Of a stretch of 8,735 nucleotides of DNA, positions 1 through 5,197 are shown piece by piece (the stretch's first letter is position 1; each line of letters starts with the position of its first letter). Below the pieces are notes generated by a model, which worked only from the letters and a program-made list of their open reading frames with translations, made no database searches and was not told the DNA's origin. The position numbers and the translations under genes were made by a program. The stretch lies in the NCBI GenBank assembly GCA_017518785.1, contig JAFWUA010000124.1:1-8735 (forward strand). The letters are read 5' to 3'. The stretch comes from Neisseriaceae bacterium (lineage in GTDB: Bacteria > Pseudomonadota > Gammaproteobacteria > Burkholderiales > Neisseriaceae).

Positions 1-148
1 ATAAGATAAGATAATTAATTGATTATAAATGATTTTTTACTTTATTTTTAATGTTTATTTTTTGTTATTTTTTAACAACAAAAGTAATTTGAAATCTTTG
101 CAAAAACTCGTAATTCTTAATCAGTATCCTGAAAATATTTTACAAAAA
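1..148. other. AT-rich intergenic flank downstream of rho
   Basis: This stretch lies downstream of the rho terminator and runs to the window edge. It is very AT-rich with long T and A runs. I see no convincing coding region, RNA gene or repeat copy here. A possible reading frame from 29 to 226 on the plus strand runs through the rho terminator into rho and has a low-complexity F/N/L/K composition, so I treat it as chance. The gene to the left is outside the window. Confidence 0.5.
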
Positions 149-172
149 AATGGTGAGCAAAAACTCACCATT
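144..172 (-). terminator. Intrinsic terminator of rho
   Basis: A perfect 9-bp inverted repeat AATGGTGAG (149-157) / CTCACCATT (164-172) encloses a 6-nt A-rich loop. On the minus strand the hairpin is followed by a run of Ts (complement of the A run 144-150). It begins about 4 nt after the rho stop codon (177-179), the expected place for a rho-independent terminator. A T run also follows on the plus side (174-178), so it may work in both directions, although no plus-strand gene enters from the left inside the window. Confidence 0.85.
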
Positions 173-176
173 ATTT

Positions 177-1433
177 TTACCTTTTCATCAAATCAAAAAA
201 GTCCGCATTATTTTTTGACTGTTTAAGTTTATCGTGCAGAAATTCCATGGCTTCCACATCGTCCATTGGGTGCAGGAATTTTCGTAATAGCCACATCATT
301 TGCAATCTATCGTTAGGTACTAATAAATCTTCACGACGCGTGCCTGATTTGTTAATGTTAATTGCAGGGAAAACGCGTTTTTCTGCCAAGCGGCGGTCTA
401 AATGCAATTCCATATTGCCTGTGCCTTTGAACTCTTCGTAAATCACATCGTCCATACGAGAGCCTGTTTCTACCAAAGCCGTAGCAATAATGGTAAGCGA
501 GCCACCCTCTTCAATATTGCGTGCCGCACCAAAAAAGCGTTTTGGTTTGTGCAGAGCGTGGGCATCAACGCCACCTGTGAGAATTTTTCCGGAAGTTTCA
601 ACCGTAGTGTTATAAGCACGTGCAAGGCGTGTAATTGAATCTAATAAAATTACCACATCTTTTTTATGTTCAACTAAACGTTTGGCTTTTTCGATTACCA
701 TTTCCGCTACTTGGACATGACGAGAAGCAGGTTCATCAAAAGTAGATGATACAACCTCACCACGTACGGAACGTATCATATCGGTAACTTCTTCTGGACG
801 TTCGTCAATTAGCAAGATTATAAGTTCAATATCTGGATAGTTTTCGGTAAGGGCGTGGGCAATGTTTTTTAACATCACGGTTTTACCGGTTTTGGGAGGT
901 GCTACTAATAGTGCACGTTGTCCTTTGCCGATTGGTGAAATCAAATCAATAGCACGTGATGCAATGTTTTCTTCTGATTTGATATTTCTTTCTAAAATGA
1001 ATTGTTTATCTGGAAATAGGGGGGTTAAATTTTCGAATAAAATTTTATGTTTGCATATTTCTGGTTCTTCTCCATTTATGCTGTCCAATTTTACCAATGC
1101 AAAGTAACGTTCGTTATCTTTGGGAGTACGGACACTGCCTTCAATGGTATCGCCTTTGTGTAGATTAAAACGGCGAATTTGATTGGGGCTAACATAAATG
1201 TCATCTGGACTAGCCTGATATGAAGTATCCGATGAACGCAAGAAACCAAAACCGTCTGAAAGAATTTCCAAAGTACCGTTGCCGGTGAAATTCTCACCAT
1301 TTTGTACCATCTTGCGTACGATAGCGAAAACTAAATCTTGCTTACGAAAACGATTGGCGTTTTCAATACCATGTTGTTCTGCCATTTCTAATAGTTTAGA
1401 AATATGCAGAGTTTGTAATTCTGAAACGTGCAT
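177..1433 (-). CDS. rho: Transcription termination factor Rho
   Basis: Rho is a hexameric RNA-dependent ATPase and helicase that binds C-rich nascent RNA and releases RNA polymerase. The 418-residue product has nearly the length of E. coli Rho (419), and key residues fall on the same numbers. The N-terminal helical Rho-N domain is followed by the RNA-binding cold-shock fold with the RNP1-like DGFGFLR (60-66). The ATPase domain has Walker A APPKTGKT (178-185), Walker B VVILLDS (260-266), the Q loop LTGGVDAHAL (285-294), the R-loop/EFKGTGN region (323-340) and the arginine finger R366. Residues known to contact bicyclomycin (K184, D210, R212, S266, R269, T323, G337) are all present. Two small departures from the E. 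coli sequence are T for A in Walker A and H for N in the Q loop. The start at 1433 gives the conserved MHVSELQTLHISKLLE N-terminus; no strong ribosome-binding site is seen before it. The gene is monocistronic, with its own promoter and terminator. Confidence 0.98.
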   Translation of the reverse strand: MHVSELQTLHISKLLEMAEQHGIENANRFRKQDLVFAIVRKMVQNGENFTGNGTLEILSDGFGFLRSSDTSYQASPDDIYVSPNQIRRFNLHKGDTIEGSVRTPKDNERYFALVKLDSINGEEPEICKHKILFENLTPLFPDKQFILERNIKSEENIASRAIDLISPIGKGQRALLVAPPKTGKTVMLKNIAHALTENYPDIELIILLIDERPEEVTDMIRSVRGEVVSSTFDEPASRHVQVAEMVIEKAKRLVEHKKDVVILLDSITRLARAYNTTVETSGKILTGGVDAHALHKPKRFFGAARNIEEGGSLTIIATALVETGSRMDDVIYEEFKGTGNMELHLDRRLAEKRVFPAININKSGTRREDLLVPNDRLQMMWLLRKFLHPMDDVEAMEFLHDKLKQSKNNADFFDLMKR

Positions 1434-1604
1434 AAAAATTCACAGGGTTAAGTTAATAAAAAAGAAAGAAAAAGCACTTATGCTCAACAATATCAAGTAC
1501 AGATTAGATGAGAGATGAAGAATATCGAATGAACAATACGATTTGTAAAATGATGCCTTTTAGAAATTTAAGCTTTTCAAATCTTCGTGCTAACAAGTTG
1601 TAAG
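1434..1604 (-). promoter_or_regulatory. Long 5' leader of rho with a C/U-rich, G-poor rut-like stretch
   Basis: If transcription starts just after the promoter at 1611-1640, the rho mRNA has a leader of about 170 nt. Read on the minus strand, positions 1526-1501 contain seven UC dimers and one G in 26 nt, followed nearer the start codon by another pyrimidine run (about 1475-1456). Rho loads on C-rich, G-poor, unstructured RNA with spaced YC dimers, and E. coli rho is known to be autoregulated in its leader. I infer, but cannot prove, a similar feedback site here. I see no ATG on the sense strand between 1434 and 1560, so a leader peptide is unlikely in that part. Confidence 0.4.
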
Positions 1605-1610
1605 GGCGAG

Positions 1611-1640
1611 ATTCTATGACTCATAGCGATAAATTGTCAA
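1611..1640 (-). promoter_or_regulatory. Sigma-70-type promoter of rho
   Basis: On the minus strand a perfect -35 box TTGACA (complement of 1635-1640) is separated by 18 bp from a -10 box TAGAAT (complement of 1611-1616, five of six matches). This is the best promoter match in the rho/ubiE intergenic region and points into rho. The start site would be near 1604. Its -10 box overlaps the palindrome at 1614-1626. Confidence 0.7.
1614..1626. promoter_or_regulatory. Perfect palindrome overlapping the rho -10 region, possible operator
   Basis: The sequence CTATGA-C-TCATAG is a perfect inverted repeat of 6-bp arms around one base. It sits inside the spacer and overlaps three bases of the -10 box of the rho promoter, where a bound dimeric regulator would block RNA polymerase. 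It is only 13 bp, so chance is a real alternative, and I do not recognise the regulator. It could also affect the divergent ubiE transcript. Confidence 0.3.
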
Positions 1641-1660
1641 GTTTATCGGTAAAAATCAGG

Positions 1661-1666
1661 TACAAT
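1661..1666 (+). promoter_or_regulatory. Candidate -10 box for ubiE
   Basis: TACAAT matches the -10 consensus at five of six positions and lies about 43 bp upstream of the ubiE start. A possible -35, TTGTCA at 1634-1639, is 21 bp upstream, longer than the usual spacing, and it overlaps the -35 box of the divergent rho promoter. An alternative -10 is TATAAA at 1675-1680. The ubiE promoter is therefore only tentatively placed. Confidence 0.3.
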
Positions 1667-1693
1667 TCGTTGCTTATAAATTTAATATCTAAC

Positions 1694-1699
1694 AGGTGA
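1694..1699 (+). promoter_or_regulatory. Ribosome-binding site of ubiE
   Basis: AGGTGA lies 9 nt before the ATG at 1709, a good Shine-Dalgarno match and spacing. It supports this start for ubiE. Confidence 0.7.
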
Positions 1700-1708
1700 A
1701 ACTGATTT

Positions 1709-2446
1709 ATGAACGAAACAACAACCCATTTCGGTTATCAAACCGTAGCAGAATCACAAAAGGCAGGCAAAGTTGCCGATGTATTCCATTCCGTTGCACG
1801 TAAATACGACATTATGAATGATGTAATGAGTATGGGTTTGCATCGTGTATGGAAATCTTTCACCATTAATACTGCTCGCATTCGTTCTGGTGCAAAAGTA
1901 TTGGATATTGCAGGTGGTACTGGTGATTTGGCACGTGGTTGGGCAAAACGTGTTGGGCGTGATGGTGAGGTGTGGCTAACAGATATAAACTCATCTATGT
2001 TAACCACAGGACGCGATCGCCTGTTGAACGAAGGTTGTATTTTGCCTGTTGCTCAATGTGATGCTGAATGTTTGCCTTTTGCTGATAATTATTTTGATTT
2101 GGTGTCGGTAGCATTTGGTTTGCGGAATATGACACATAAAGATGTGGCATTAAAAGAGATGTGTCGCGTATTAAAAAGAGGTGGTCAGTTATTAGTTTTG
2201 GAATTTTCCAAAGTGTATGAACCTCTGCAAGGTGCTTATGATTTTTATTCTTTCAAATTTTTGCCAATGTTTGGCAAAATTATTGCCAAAGATGCAGATA
2301 GCTATCAATATTTGGCAGAATCAATTCGTATGCACCCAGATCAAGAAACTCTAAAACAAATGATGTATGATGCGGGATTTGCTACTGTCGATTATCACAA
2401 TATGAGTGCTGGCGTAGTAGCTTTGCATAAGGGCACAAAAATCTAA
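1709..2446 (+). CDS. ubiE: Ubiquinone/menaquinone biosynthesis C-methyltransferase UbiE
   Basis: UbiE is the S-adenosylmethionine-dependent C-methyltransferase of the quinone ring: it converts demethylmenaquinone to menaquinone and performs the ring C-methylation of the ubiquinone precursor. The 245-residue protein has family-typical length. It carries the UbiE/COQ5 signature YDIMNDVMSMGLHRVW (33-48), the SAM-binding motif I VLDIAGGTGD (64-73), the acidic residue after motif I (D92 in LTDIN), AFGLRN (135-140) and the second family signature RVLKRGGQLLVLEF (153-166). The start has a good ribosome-binding site. It is divergent from rho and followed by a hairpin terminator, so it is probably a single-gene unit. 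Another ubiquinone gene, ubiK, lies about 1 kb downstream. Confidence 0.97.
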   Translation: MNETTTHFGYQTVAESQKAGKVADVFHSVARKYDIMNDVMSMGLHRVWKSFTINTARIRSGAKVLDIAGGTGDLARGWAKRVGRDGEVWLTDINSSMLTTGRDRLLNEGCILPVAQCDAECLPFADNYFDLVSVAFGLRNMTHKDVALKEMCRVLKRGGQLLVLEFSKVYEPLQGAYDFYSFKFLPMFGKIIAKDADSYQYLAESIRMHPDQETLKQMMYDAGFATVDYHNMSAGVVALHKGTKI

Positions 2447-2471
2447 TTTAATGAGATTGATAAACAAATAG

Positions 2472-2484
2472 AGTCTGCCGGAAA
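2472..2484 (+). repeat. DUS-like repeat copy 1 (exact)
   Basis: Exact AGTCTGCCGGAAA, intergenic, forming the left arm of the ubiE terminator. Part of the nine-copy family described in the findings. Confidence 0.8.
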
Positions 2485-2499
2485 GGTTATAAAAAAACT

Positions 2500-2512
2500 T
2501 TTCCGGCAGACT
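2500..2512 (-). repeat. DUS-like repeat copy 2 (exact, inverted)
   Basis: Exact copy on the minus strand, intergenic, forming the right arm of the ubiE terminator. Confidence 0.8.
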
Positions 2513-2573
2513 ATTTAATTTTATATAGTGTTAAAATCAAATGCCTGATTGATACAAGTGGTAAAGAAATAAA

Positions 2574-3371
2574 ATGAGTACATGGGTGAAAAAGAAAAGT
2601 TTATATGGCGAAGATTTATGGCAAGAAATCCGCAAAGAAGCAGAAGAATCAGCAAAAGCTGAACCAATATTAGCCAGCTTTCTTCACATGACTGTTTTGC
2701 GTCATCAATCCTTAAATCAAGTATTGGCGTTTCATTTGTCGAGTAAATTATCCAGTCCGGTGATGGACGCACGTGCTTTGTACGAGATTTTTTTGCACAG
2801 CTTGCAAGAATCTCCACAATTAGGAGAAGCAATAGAGGCTGATATTATCGCTCATTATGAACGTGATCCTGCTTGCTCTATGTTTTCTACGCCGCTGCTT
2901 TATTTTAAGGGCTTTCATGCAATTGAAACTCATAGGATTAATCATTGTTTATGGCATCATTCTCGCCGAACATTGTCATATTGCATACAAAATCGTGCAT
3001 CAGAAGTGTTTGGTGTGGATATTCATCCTGCTGCTCGTTTTGGTTCTGGAATTATGGTGGATCATGGTACAGGATTGGTAGTAGGAGAAACCGCAGTTTT
3101 AGGTAATAATATTTCAATTTTGCATGGAGTTACACTGGGAGGCTCTGGTAAGGAAATCGGAGATAGACACCCAAAAGTTGGAGATGGTGTGATGATTGGT
3201 GCTAATGCTTCAATATTGGGTAATATCAATGTTGGCGAATGTGCACGTATCGGAGCTGGTAGCGTTGTGGTGTATGATGTACCACCTCATAGTACAGTGG
3301 TTGGTGTTCCTGCTCGTGTAGTTGGTAGTAGCGAACAGACTCCTGCCACAGAAATGAATCAATGTTTATAA
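2574..3371 (+). CDS. cysE: Serine O-acetyltransferase CysE
   Basis: CysE transfers acetyl from acetyl-CoA to L-serine, giving O-acetylserine, the first committed step of cysteine synthesis in the cytoplasm. The 265-residue protein has the N-terminal helical domain (to about 140, including STPLLYFKGFHAIETHRI at 105-122) and a C-terminal left-handed beta-helix of hexapeptide repeats (about 145-235). The catalytic pair known from E. coli is present: D149 in VDIHP and H164 in the DHGTG motif (DHATG in E. coli). The loop GGSGKEIGDRHPKVGDGVMIGA (189-210) and GAGSVVVYDVPPHSTVVGVPARVVG (227-251) are typical. The tail is short and ends in leucine rather than the C-terminal isoleucine that E. coli CysE uses to dock into CysK. 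The ATG start matches the family N-terminus, but the ribosome-binding site is weak and I see no convincing promoter in the 60 bp after the ubiE terminator. It heads the probable transcript into ubiK. Confidence 0.96.
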   Translation: MSTWVKKKSLYGEDLWQEIRKEAEESAKAEPILASFLHMTVLRHQSLNQVLAFHLSSKLSSPVMDARALYEIFLHSLQESPQLGEAIEADIIAHYERDPACSMFSTPLLYFKGFHAIETHRINHCLWHHSRRTLSYCIQNRASEVFGVDIHPAARFGSGIMVDHGTGLVVGETAVLGNNISILHGVTLGGSGKEIGDRHPKVGDGVMIGANASILGNINVGECARIGAGSVVVYDVPPHSTVVGVPARVVGSSEQTPATEMNQCL

Positions 3372-3384
3372 TAATTTGATATTA

Positions 3385-3390
3385 AAAGGA
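3385..3390 (+). promoter_or_regulatory. Ribosome-binding site that fixes the ubiK start
   Basis: AAAGGA lies 6 nt before the ATG at 3397. It favours this ATG over an in-frame TTG at 3376, which has no such site and overlies the ribosome-binding sequence itself. Confidence 0.7.
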
Positions 3391-3396
3391 TTATTT

Positions 3397-3636
3397 ATGC
3401 TTGCTAAACAACTTTTTGAAGAAGTTAGTAATAAAATCGGTGAGATTATTCAAGATAGTCCCATGAAAGATGTTGAAAAAAACGCAAAAACAGCACTTTC
3501 TGCGGCATTTTCCAAAATGGATTTGATTACGCGTGAAGAGTTTGAAGTGCAACAACAAATGATTGAGCATTTGTGTGGTGAAATAGCTATGTTGCACGAG
3601 GAAATCGAACAACTTAAACAATCTAAAAACGGATAA
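3397..3636 (+). CDS. ubiK: Ubiquinone biosynthesis accessory factor UbiK (BMFP/YqiC family)
   Basis: From the ATG at 3397 the product is 79 residues. It begins with an amphipathic stretch MLAKQLFEEVSNKIGEIIQ, continues with an alanine-containing helix (about 28-40), and has the family hallmark DLITREEFEVQ (42-52) leading into a C-terminal heptad-type coiled coil to about residue 75. This is the organisation of the small BMFP (DUF526) proteins. In E. coli and Salmonella, YqiC/UbiK forms a trimeric coiled coil and helps the ubiquinone biosynthesis complex with UbiJ; it was earlier described as a membrane-fusogenic protein. The gene lies 25 bp after cysE and 6 bp before comM, so translation of the three is probably linked. 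Adjacency of this family to comM is, as I recall, common in proteobacteria. Confidence 0.88.
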   Translation: MLAKQLFEEVSNKIGEIIQDSPMKDVEKNAKTALSAAFSKMDLITREEFEVQQQMIEHLCGEIAMLHEEIEQLKQSKNG

Positions 3637-3642
3637 AACAAA

Positions 3643-5151
3643 ATGACATTGGCAGTGGTTTATTCGCGTGCTTTGACAGGCATGAATGCCCCAATAGTGG
3701 AGGTTGAAGTGCATTTGAGTCGTGCTACACTGCCTGCATTTAATATTGTGGGTCTGCCGGATACGGAGGTTAAGGAGAGTCGCGATAGGGTGCGAGCTGC
3801 AATTATCCAGTCTGGTTTTGATTTTCCGATTTGCAAAATTACGGTTAATTTGGCACCTGCGGAATTGCCAAAAGATTCTGGACGTTTTGATTTGCCAATC
3901 GCTTTGGGCATTTTATCTGCGTCAGGTCAGGTTAAATGTGAAGATTTATCTAATTATGAATTTGCAGGTGAATTAGCCTTGTCAGGTTTGTTGCGTCCGG
4001 TGCGTGGTGCGTTGTGTATGGCACGACAAACCAAGCTTTCCGGCAGACATTTTATATTGCCACAAGAAAGTGCAACATGGGCTTCATGGGTTGATGATTT
4101 AACCGTATATGGTGCGACTACTTTAAATTCGGTTGTGGCACATTTGAATGGATTTGAACTGTTGCCAAAGGTAGAACCACCACAACAAATTGATTTGCCA
4201 TTATCCAATTTGCCAGATTTGTGTGATATTAAAGGACAACACACAGCTCGCTTTGCTTTGGAATTAGCTGCGGCTGGTGGACATAGCTTATTGATGATGG
4301 GACCTCCTGGTACTGGCAAATCCATGTTGGCACAGAGATTGCCAAGCATTCTGCCTCCATTGACTACGGAGGAAATGTTAGATAATGCAGCGTTATCATC
4401 ATTAGTTAATACTCATATCAAAGATTATGATTTGCGTGTGCGACCATTTCGAAGTCCTCATCACAGTGCATCTTCTGCTGCATTAGTTGGTGGAGGTTCA
4501 GACCCTAAACCTGGTGAAATTTCATTAGCCAATAATGGAGTGCTATTTTTAGATGAATTACCAGAGTTTGACCGCAAAGTATTAGAAGTATTACGCGAAC
4601 CATTGGAAAGTGGTGAAATTCATATTTCACGTGCATCTCGTCAAGCTGTTTTTCCTGCAAAGTTTCAATTAGTGGCTGCGATGAATCCTTGTCCTTGTGG
4701 CTTTTTAGGTCATGCAACAAGGTCTTGTCGGTGTTCAGCAGATAGCGTAATGCGGTATCGCCAAAAAATATCCGGACCACTATTAGACCGTATTGACTTA
4801 ATAATTGAAGTACCAAACTTGCCACAGACAGATTTAACTAATATCCAAGCAGGGGAGAAAAGTAGTATAGTGCGAGAAAGAGTTTTATTAGCAAGAGAAC
4901 GTCAATATGCACGACAAGGTAAAACTAATGCAGTACTTAGCCCAACAGAATTGGACGACTTAGCAATGATTAAACAAGATGCACGAGAAACTTTGGGTGG
5001 ATTGTTGGATAAACTCAATTTGTCAGCACGTAGCTTTCATCGTTTATTAAGAGTGGCACGTACATTAGCCGATTTATCAAATGATGAATGTGTAGAGCGA
5101 CAACATGTGTTGCGTGCTATAAGTTTTAGACGAATTTTAGATAATGTGTAA
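3643..5151 (+). CDS. comM: ComM (YifB) AAA+ helicase, Mg-chelatase-like protein
   Basis: ComM is a hexameric AAA+ helicase that promotes branch migration during integration of incoming DNA in natural transformation. The 502-residue protein matches the usual length. It has an N-terminal ChlI/Lon-like domain (about 8-170, with AFNIVGLPDTEVKESRDRVR at 32-51 and NLAPAELPKDSGRFDLPIAL at 69-88), then a Mg-chelatase-type AAA+ domain with Walker A GPPGTGKS (220-227), the RPFRSPHHSAS motif (267-277) and Walker B VLFLDELPEF (300-309). AAMNPCPCG (345-353) and SCRC (361-364) follow, four cysteines that may be structural. LDRIDL (381-386) and a C-terminal lid with SARSFHRLLRVARTLADL (461-478) complete it. 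No frameshift or missing motif is seen, so it should be functional. It starts 6 bp after ubiK with only a weak GGA (3631-3633) as ribosome-binding site, suggesting coupling. It contains two copies of the DUS-like repeat, which fits a naturally competent host. Confidence 0.97.
   Translation: MTLAVVYSRALTGMNAPIVEVEVHLSRATLPAFNIVGLPDTEVKESRDRVRAAIIQSGFDFPICKITVNLAPAELPKDSGRFDLPIALGILSASGQVKCEDLSNYEFAGELALSGLLRPVRGALCMARQTKLSGRHFILPQESATWASWVDDLTVYGATTLNSVVAHLNGFELLPKVEPPQQIDLPLSNLPDLCDIKGQHTARFALELAAAGGHSLLMMGPPGTGKSMLAQRLPSILPPLTTEEMLDNAALSSLVNTHIKDYDLRVRPFRSPHHSASSAALVGGGSDPKPGEISLANNGVLFLDELPEFDRKVLEVLREPLESGEIHISRASRQAVFPAKFQLVAAMNPCPCGFLGHATRSCRCSADSVMRYRQKISGPLLDRIDLIIEVPNLPQTDLTNIQAGEKSSIVRERVLLARERQYARQGKTNAVLSPTELDDLAMIKQDARETLGGLLDKLNLSARSFHRLLRVARTLADLSNDECVERQHVLRAISFRRILDNV
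3751..3763 (+). repeat. DUS-like repeat copy 3 (two mismatches, in comM)
   Basis: GGTCTGCCGGATA, 11 of 13 to the consensus with an intact GTCTGCCGGA. It encodes the conserved VGLPD of ComM, so protein conservation alone could explain part of it. This is the weakest copy. Confidence 0.5.
4037..4049 (-). repeat. DUS-like repeat copy 4 (one mismatch, in comM)
   Basis: On the minus strand TGTCTGCCGGAAA, 12 of 13. On the coding strand it spells Leu-Ser-Gly-Arg in ComM, outside the recognisable motifs. Confidence 0.75.
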
Positions 5152-5154
5152 TTG

Positions 5155-5167
5155 TTTCCGGCAGACT
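5155..5167 (-). repeat. DUS-like repeat copy 5 (exact, between comM and tamA)
   Basis: Exact copy on the minus strand, 3 bp after the comM stop codon. It is a single copy with no inverted partner nearby, so it does not form a terminator, and transcription into tamA may continue. Confidence 0.8.
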
Positions 5168-5197
5168 ATTTATATGACGATAAATGAGAATTAAATT

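Larger units (their letters stand above)
2472..2520 (+). terminator. Terminator of ubiE built from an inverted pair of the 13-bp repeat
   Basis: Two inverted copies of AGTCTGCCGGAAA (2472-2484 and, reversed, 2500-2512) form a 13-bp perfect stem. It can be extended inward by a G-U and three more pairs to a loop of about 7 nt. A T-rich stretch follows (seven Ts in the ten bases 2513-2522). It lies 25 bp after the ubiE stop. Inverted DUS pairs acting as terminators are well known in Neisseria, which supports both the terminator call and the view that the repeat is a DUS. Confidence 0.85.

Noticed and set aside
29..226. 65-codon plus-strand frame near the left edge
   Set aside because: It has no ribosome-binding site, has AT-driven low-complexity composition, crosses the rho terminator and overlaps the 3' end of rho in antisense.
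586..598. TTTCCGGAAGTTT in rho, partly like the nine-copy repeat
   Set aside because: It matches only 10 of 13 and lacks the CTGCCGGA core (CTTCCGGA instead) that all nine accepted copies share, and it encodes the TSGK segment of Rho.
1251..1260. ACCGTCTGAA, nine of ten to the Neisseria DUS core GCCGTCTGAA
   Set aside because: It is a single copy and its complement encodes the conserved SDGFGF of Rho RNP1, so protein constraint explains it. No other close copies of this dialect are seen in the window.
2513..2573. Promoter for cysE after the ubiE terminator
   Set aside because: TAAAAT at 2532-2537 is a fair -10 match, but no -35 lies at a proper distance, so I do not list it.
3376..3396. Upstream TTG start for ubiK
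   Set aside because: It would add seven residues over the AAAGGA ribosome-binding site; the ATG at 3397 is correctly spaced from that site and gives the family N-terminus.
3391..3714. 107-codon minus-strand frame over ubiK
   Set aside because: It is antisense to ubiK and the start of comM; its His/Cys/Phe-rich composition is typical of a shadow frame.
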